Shown: positions 59,511 through 64,000 of the stretch, one piece after another
How the letters are laid out: the number at the start of each line of letters is the position of its first letter
Numbering within the stretch: the first letter of the stretch is position 1
From: an uncultured Dorea sp.
GTDB lineage: Bacteria > Bacillota > Clostridia > Lachnospirales > Lachnospiraceae
Reading direction: 5' to 3'
DNA: 64,000 bases
Assembly (NCBI GenBank): GCA_910587575.1
Contig: CAJULU010000006.1
Coordinates: 19,541-83,540 of the forward strand
Program-made: the position numbers and the translations under genes
The notes under the pieces: generated by a model
What the model was told of the DNA's origin: nothing
Databases searched by the model: none
What the model saw: only the letters and a program-made list of their open reading frames with translations

Positions 59511-62500
59511 ATGAAGATTCGTAAAATATTTAAGAGGGCTGCGGCGGCTGCTATGGCGGCGGTCACAGCATTGTCTGTAGTTCCTTCTTCAACCGCGTTA
59601 GCAGCGGGTGACATTGGGACGATTTCTTTTGCCAATGTCTATGATGGCGCAGGGAATGCCATGAGGTACAATTCCAGCGCAAATATCGGGGGTTATACCG
59701 CAGGCGGTACAGGGGAATATAAATATCGTATGTATGTGGACGACGAGAATGCGTTTTGTATTCAGCCGGGCGTACCGTTGAGGACGGGGAATACACTGGC
59801 AAAAGCATCATCTCATGCATGGAATAGTTTGTCTGCTAATCAAAGAAAGGCGGTAGGGCTTGCCCTGCTCTATGGTTATCAGGGCAACAGGAATAATTTA
59901 TCCGGGAGCGACGATGAGAAATGGCTTGCTACGCAGACCCTTGTGTGGGAGTTTGTTACGGGCTGCCGTGAAGCAACTGGTTCTTATAATCAGTCAGACA
60001 GCACGATTTATAACCTGCATTTTGGTTCGAATTATTCTAACAGTGGGGCGAGAGCGGCTTATGAGCAGATTGTTGCCATGCTGACAAAACATAATAAGAT
60101 TCCAAGTTTTATGTCGGGCAGTAAGGACGGCGTCACAAAAGAACTGTCTTATAAAGATGGGAAATACAGCATCACATTTACAGATGGAAACGGTGTTCTC
60201 TCGGAATATAATTTTATAAGCTCCGACAGCAATGTAAAGGTAGCAAAATCCGGGAATAAGCTGACCATCACATCTGTAAAGGCTGTGAAAGGTTCTGTCA
60301 GAATCACAGCTTCACGAAACAATACGCCGACGGTCAGCGGCAGTGCAAAAATGATTGCCTATGGCGACCCTAATTTGCAGGATTTGATTACAGGTGTGGA
60401 AAATGTAAGTAACGTGGCGGCGTATATCAATGTGGAAACGCCGACAGGCACGATTGCACTGAAAAAGACTTCCGAGGATGGAGTAGTTCAGGGGATTTCC
60501 TTTATTATTAAAGGGGATAATTTTAATAAGACGGTAAAAACCGATAAAGACGGGAATATGATAGTTGAAGATTTGTTTCCCGGTACTTATACTGTCACGG
60601 AACAGGTCATCGACCGTTACGAACCGCAGAAAACCCAGACAATAACGGTTATCGGTGGGAAAACGTCTACAGTCACATTCAGCAATACGTTGAAGCGGGG
60701 AAGTCTTGAAGTAGTGAAGACATCGGAGGATAACTTGGCAGAAGATGTGAAATTTCACCTTTACGGCACGTCTTTGAGTGGCTTGGCTGTCGATGAATAT
60801 GCAGTGACAGATAAGGATGGATTGGCAAAATTTGAGAATATTCTAATCAGCGGTAATACTCCGTATGTGCTTGAAGAGGTGGATACGGCAATCCGATATA
60901 TTGTTCCCGCTACCCAGACAGTACCGATTGAATGGAAGAAGGTTACGCATCGCAGTTTCCACAATATATTGAAGAAATTTAAGGTCACTGTAACTAAGAC
61001 TGACGTGGAAACAGGAACGCCACAGGGAGCTGCCTCCCTTTCAGGTGCGGTTTATGGTCTTTATAAAGGCGAGGAACTGATGGATATTTATACGACAGAT
61101 GAAAATGGTCAGTTTACAACAAAATATTATGTATGCGGAGATGATTTTAGCATCCGGGAAATCACACCGTCCGAGGGTTATCTTCTGGATACGACTATTC
61201 ATCATGTAGGTGCAGAGCCGCAGCTTTATACGATTGAATATAATTCTGCAAAGAATGACGTGAATGAACAGGTGATGAAAGGAAACATCGCCATTATTAA
61301 GCATACGGACAATGGAGAAACTCAGATTGAAACGCCAGAAAAAGGCGCAGTGTTTGAAGTGTATCTGAAATCCGCAGGAAGCTATGAGAAAGCAAAAGAT
61401 ACAGAACGTGATATTCTTTCCTGTGATGAAAATGGGTTTGCCCAGACAAAGAATCTGCCTTATGGCATCTACACCGTGCATCAGACTTCCGGGTGGGACG
61501 GGCGTGAACGGATGAAGGACTTTGACGTATTTATCAGTACGCACAGCCAGACATACCGTTATCTTATCAACAATGCAAATTTTGAGAGCTATATCAAGAT
61601 TGTCAAGAAAGATGCGGAAACAGGAAAGGCGATTCCGTATGCGGGCGCAGGCTTTCAGATTTATGACCCGGAGGGCAAACTTGTGTCTATGACATTCACT
61701 TATCCAGAAGTGACAACGATTGACACATTCTACACTGCCGCAGATGGAGGTCTGATTACGCCGCAGACATTGGAGTATGGAAAAGGTTATTCCCTTGTGG
61801 AGGTACAAGCTCCATATGGATATGTTTTGGATTCCAAGCCAGTCCCGTTTGATGTAGTACAGGAGGATTCAGAGAATGAAAGCGGCATCACCTTAATCAA
61901 GGTAGAACGCTCGAATATAGCGCAGAAAGGTACAATTACACTATCCAAGTCAGGTGAAATATTCAGCAGAGTATCAGGGAGCAAAGGATTGTATCAGCCG
62001 GTTTTTTCTGTAGAGTCTCTTGAGGGAGCTGTCTATGAGATTACCGCAGCCGAAGATATTATAACAACAGACGGAACAGTGAGAGCTAAGAAAGGCGAGA
62101 TTGTAGATACTCTTACTACAGGGGAAGACGGCTTTGCAAAATCGAAAGAGCTGTATCTGGGGAAATATGAAGTTAAGGAGGCGACCGCTCCACATGGAAT
62201 GGTGCGAAGCAGTGAAATCCATGCTGTTGAACTTGTTTATGCAGGACAGGAAATCGCCGTTACGGAAACCGCTACAGATTTTTATAACGAGCGTCAGCAT
62301 GTGGCTGTCGACTTTGTAAAGACCCTTGAAACAGACGAAGCATATGGAGTAGGTAATAATGGTGAAGTTAAAGATGTTACCTTTGGTTTGTATGCGGCTG
62401 AGGAAGTGACTGCGGCAGATGGTTCTGTTATCCCGGCAGATGGATTAATAGAGGTTATTTCCTTTGACAGAGATGGACATGGAAAAGTTCTCAGCGACTT

Positions 62501-63656
62501 GCCAATGGGCAGTTATTATGTGCAGGAAATCAGTACAAATGCGGCTTATATTATTGACGATACAAAATACCCGATAGATTTTGAGTATGCGGGACAGGAA
62601 TCATCTTCTGTTATCGTTACGATAAATGAGGGTAAAGAGATTGAAAATGAACTGATTTACGGTTCTGTCAGAGGTAAGAAATCCAATGAGGACGGCGAAG
62701 ATTTGGGCGGCGCAGTTATCGGTATCTTCAAAACTGGTACAACTGAATATACAGAGGAAAATGCGATTGCGACTGCCACATCAGAAGATGACGGCAGTTT
62801 TTCTTTTGAAAAAGTACCATATGGCACATGGGTAATCCGTGAAATCGAAAGTCCCAAAGGGTACGTACTTTCCGAAGAAGAAATCAGTGTAACAATCAGC
62901 GAAGCCGATGAAGCTGTAGAGATTACGCTTGTCAATTCTTTTATTACAGGCAATATCGCTTTATCAAAGCTAGACAAAGACTACCCGGAAAACAGGCTTA
63001 CAGGCGCAGTGTTTGAAGTTTATTTTGATACTGACGGTGATGGAAAGCTGGATAAGAAAGACGAACTGCTTGGCGAAATGAGCGAGGTAGAAAAAGGGGT
63101 GTATCAGATGGACGACCTGCGTTACGGCAAGTATCTTGTTCGTGAGAAAACAGCCCCGGCAGGTTTCGTGCCTGATGAGAGTGTTTATCCTGTATCTATT
63201 GAAGAAAACGGCAAGACCTATAATGTGGAGAATGAAGCAGGCAAAGGTTTTCAAAACGAAGCACAGAAAGGCTCGCTGAAAATCATCAAGACATCTTCTG
63301 ACAATAAGGTGGAGGGATTCTCTTTCCGCATTATCGGGAATAACGGCTATGACCAGACATTCATGACAGACAAGAAAAGGGAGATGATGGTTGATGGACT
63401 GCGAATCGGTGAATATACAGTGTCTGAGGTAGATGACAAGGCATCCTCTGACTATATCCTGCCCGCCGACCAGAAAGTGACTATTAAGACGGGCGAAACA
63501 GTTACCATTACAATGCATAATGAGCTTCGTGAGACACCAAAAACAGGCGATGATTTTAGTCTTGGATTATGGATTAGCCTTGCAGCGGTATTTACAGTTG
63601 GAGCAGGAATCTTTGGAATGGTTGGATTTAAATGCAGGAAGAAAAAGGAGGATTAG
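59511..63656 (+). CDS. Sortase-anchored, SpaA/Cna-B-repeat thioester adhesin
   Basis: A 1381-residue cell-wall protein. Residues 1-32 are a signal peptide (KIRKIFKRA, Ala-rich core, ALAAGD cleavage region). Next is a thioester/TQXA domain: Cys83 in AFCIQPG and Gln142 in LATQTLVWEF would form an internal thioester that can bind host surfaces covalently. About ten Cna-B/SpaA-type beta-sandwich repeats follow, recognisable by recurring G-x-Y-x-V/L-x-E segments (FPGTYTVTEQV, LRYGKYLVREKTAP), often with intramolecular isopeptide bonds. The end is a TPKTGDD sorting signal, a membrane segment and a KCRKKKED tail. AGGAGG supports ATG 59511. Such genes follow parAB in Tn1549-like elements and may aid mating contact or host adhesion. 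Confidence 0.92.
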   Translation: MKIRKIFKRAAAAAMAAVTALSVVPSSTALAAGDIGTISFANVYDGAGNAMRYNSSANIGGYTAGGTGEYKYRMYVDDENAFCIQPGVPLRTGNTLAKASSHAWNSLSANQRKAVGLALLYGYQGNRNNLSGSDDEKWLATQTLVWEFVTGCREATGSYNQSDSTIYNLHFGSNYSNSGARAAYEQIVAMLTKHNKIPSFMSGSKDGVTKELSYKDGKYSITFTDGNGVLSEYNFISSDSNVKVAKSGNKLTITSVKAVKGSVRITASRNNTPTVSGSAKMIAYGDPNLQDLITGVENVSNVAAYINVETPTGTIALKKTSEDGVVQGISFIIKGDNFNKTVKTDKDGNMIVEDLFPGTYTVTEQVIDRYEPQKTQTITVIGGKTSTVTFSNTLKRGSLEVVKTSEDNLAEDVKFHLYGTSLSGLAVDEYAVTDKDGLAKFENILISGNTPYVLEEVDTAIRYIVPATQTVPIEWKKVTHRSFHNILKKFKVTVTKTDVETGTPQGAASLSGAVYGLYKGEELMDIYTTDENGQFTTKYYVCGDDFSIREITPSEGYLLDTTIHHVGAEPQLYTIEYNSAKNDVNEQVMKGNIAIIKHTDNGETQIETPEKGAVFEVYLKSAGSYEKAKDTERDILSCDENGFAQTKNLPYGIYTVHQTSGWDGRERMKDFDVFISTHSQTYRYLINNANFESYIKIVKKDAETGKAIPYAGAGFQIYDPEGKLVSMTFTYPEVTTIDTFYTAADGGLITPQTLEYGKGYSLVEVQAPYGYVLDSKPVPFDVVQEDSENESGITLIKVERSNIAQKGTITLSKSGEIFSRVSGSKGLYQPVFSVESLEGAVYEITAAEDIITTDGTVRAKKGEIVDTLTTGEDGFAKSKELYLGKYEVKEATAPHGMVRSSEIHAVELVYAGQEIAVTETATDFYNERQHVAVDFVKTLETDEAYGVGNNGEVKDVTFGLYAAEEVTAADGSVIPADGLIEVISFDRDGHGKVLSDLPMGSYYVQEISTNAAYIIDDTKYPIDFEYAGQESSSVIVTINEGKEIENELIYGSVRGKKSNEDGEDLGGAVIGIFKTGTTEYTEENAIATATSEDDGSFSFEKVPYGTWVIREIESPKGYVLSEEEISVTISEADEAVEITLVNSFITGNIALSKLDKDYPENRLTGAVFEVYFDTDGDGKLDKKDELLGEMSEVEKGVYQMDDLRYGKYLVREKTAPAGFVPDESVYPVSIEENGKTYNVENEAGKGFQNEAQKGSLKIIKTSSDNKVEGFSFRIIGNNGYDQTFMTDKKREMMVDGLRIGEYTVSEVDDKASSDYILPADQKVTIKTGETVTITMHNELRETPKTGDDFSLGLWISLAAVFTVGAGIFGMVGFKCRKKKED

Positions 63657-63670
63657 GAAAAAAGGAAAGG

Positions 63671-63692
63671 GCGGTTTTTCAACCGCTTTTTC
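63671..63692 (+). terminator. Terminator after the adhesin gene
   Basis: Arms gcggtt (63671-63676) and aaccgc (63681-63686) around a tttc loop are followed by five T residues. Downstream gene expression may be reduced relative to the adhesin. Confidence 0.7.
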
Positions 63693-63709
63693 CAGTTATG
63701 GAGGTAACT

Positions 63710-64000
63710 ATGGAAAATCTGAAAACGCTTGAGGGAAAAGTCAGAATTATCTTAGAAAAAAATAAAGATGCAAGAGATGACGATATGGTTTTATACCTTG
63801 CTCTTTGTAATGATTATCTGGCAAATGCAGGGGAGATACCGCTTGCAGAGATAATGGAACGGCACAAATCGCTTGGCTTGCCGGGGTTTGAGAGTGTGAG
63901 CAGGACGCGGCGCAGGCTGCAGGCGCGTTACCCTGAACTTATGAGCAGTATTTCTGTGCAGGCAAAACGGGCGGCAGGAGAGAAAGATTATCGGCGATAT
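63710..64000 (+). CDS. Hypothetical mobile-element protein, truncated by window end
   Basis: The frame is open for 97 codons to the last base of the window, so the 3' end is missing. The visible part starts MENLKTLEGKVRIILEKN and contains LALCNDYLANAGEIPLAEIM and ESVSRTRRRLQARYPELMSS, a helical, probably DNA-binding pattern. Similar short proteins occur among replication/transfer genes of integrative elements and phages. TGGAGG precedes the ATG. Confidence 0.65.
   Translation, partial: MENLKTLEGKVRIILEKNKDARDDDMVLYLALCNDYLANAGEIPLAEIMERHKSLGLPGFESVSRTRRRLQARYPELMSSISVQAKRAAGEKDYRRY

Overview
The window looks like the chromosome of a gut Lachnospiraceae (Clostridium cluster XIVa) bacterium related to the bile-acid 7-dehydroxylating species Clostridium scindens and C. 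hylemonae. The evidence is a set of bai-family genes, a V/A-type ATPase, an S-box riboswitch in front of metK, strong AGGAGG ribosome binding sites, and a Tn1549-like integrative element at the right end. No rRNA, tRNA or CRISPR array was seen. The species assignment is inference.

Positions 1-17950 are mostly housekeeping. They hold the end of a V/A-ATPase operon (A-B-D), a broken Rpn-type nuclease, shikimate kinase, murA, a lipoprotein amidase, an AAA/PD-(D/E)XK protein beside the remnant of another, recQ, an SDR oxidoreductase, a Fic protein lacking its catalytic histidine, SAM riboswitch-metK, and a sensor kinase/response regulator pair. A very strong two-way terminator at about 18000 closes this block.

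Positions 18043-31424 are a rearranged bile-acid/steroid locus. One arm on the minus strand carries baiH and baiI. Next comes a two-gene regulator unit: an AraC protein with two DNA-binding domains, and a cupin-only partner. A further minus-strand operon follows: SDR, baiB-type CoA ligase, MFS transporter, baiF/baiK-type CoA transferase, and a third NTF2-fold protein. A divergent plus-strand arm carries baiCD- and baiE-type genes. Together they could import a sterol acid, activate it with CoA, oxidise ring A at C3, desaturate it, remove a ring hydroxyl, reduce the double bonds and recycle CoA. The gene order differs from the known single operon baiB-CD-E-A2-F-G-H-I. BaiG is replaced by an unrelated type of MFS carrier, and three proteins keep the BaiE-like Tyr/Asp/His/Arg set.

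Positions 31536-40484 are nine tightly packed plus-strand genes: four sugar-transfer-type ATP-grasp proteins, one TupA-type ATP-grasp protein, a polysaccharide pyruvyl transferase, two family-2 glycosyltransferases and an opine-type dehydrogenase. I infer that they build a surface glycan bearing amide-linked amino acids or opines; I know of no described pathway with this gene set.

Positions 40532-44440 are a small glycan-use locus (GH43, GH5, divergent AraC regulator). Positions 44620-53046 are housekeeping: an RNA methyltransferase, an unusual in-frame fusion of patatin lipase to ornithine carbamoyltransferase, birA, a DUF6145-like gene, coaX, dusB, greA and lysS.

From about 53100 to the end the DNA is more AT-rich and contains mobile-element genes: a small Xre regulator, a structured leader, orphan genes, a zinc-ribbon-repeat protein with a nuclease-like tail, ParA, ParB, and a 1381-residue sortase-anchored thioester adhesin. 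The element runs off the right end.
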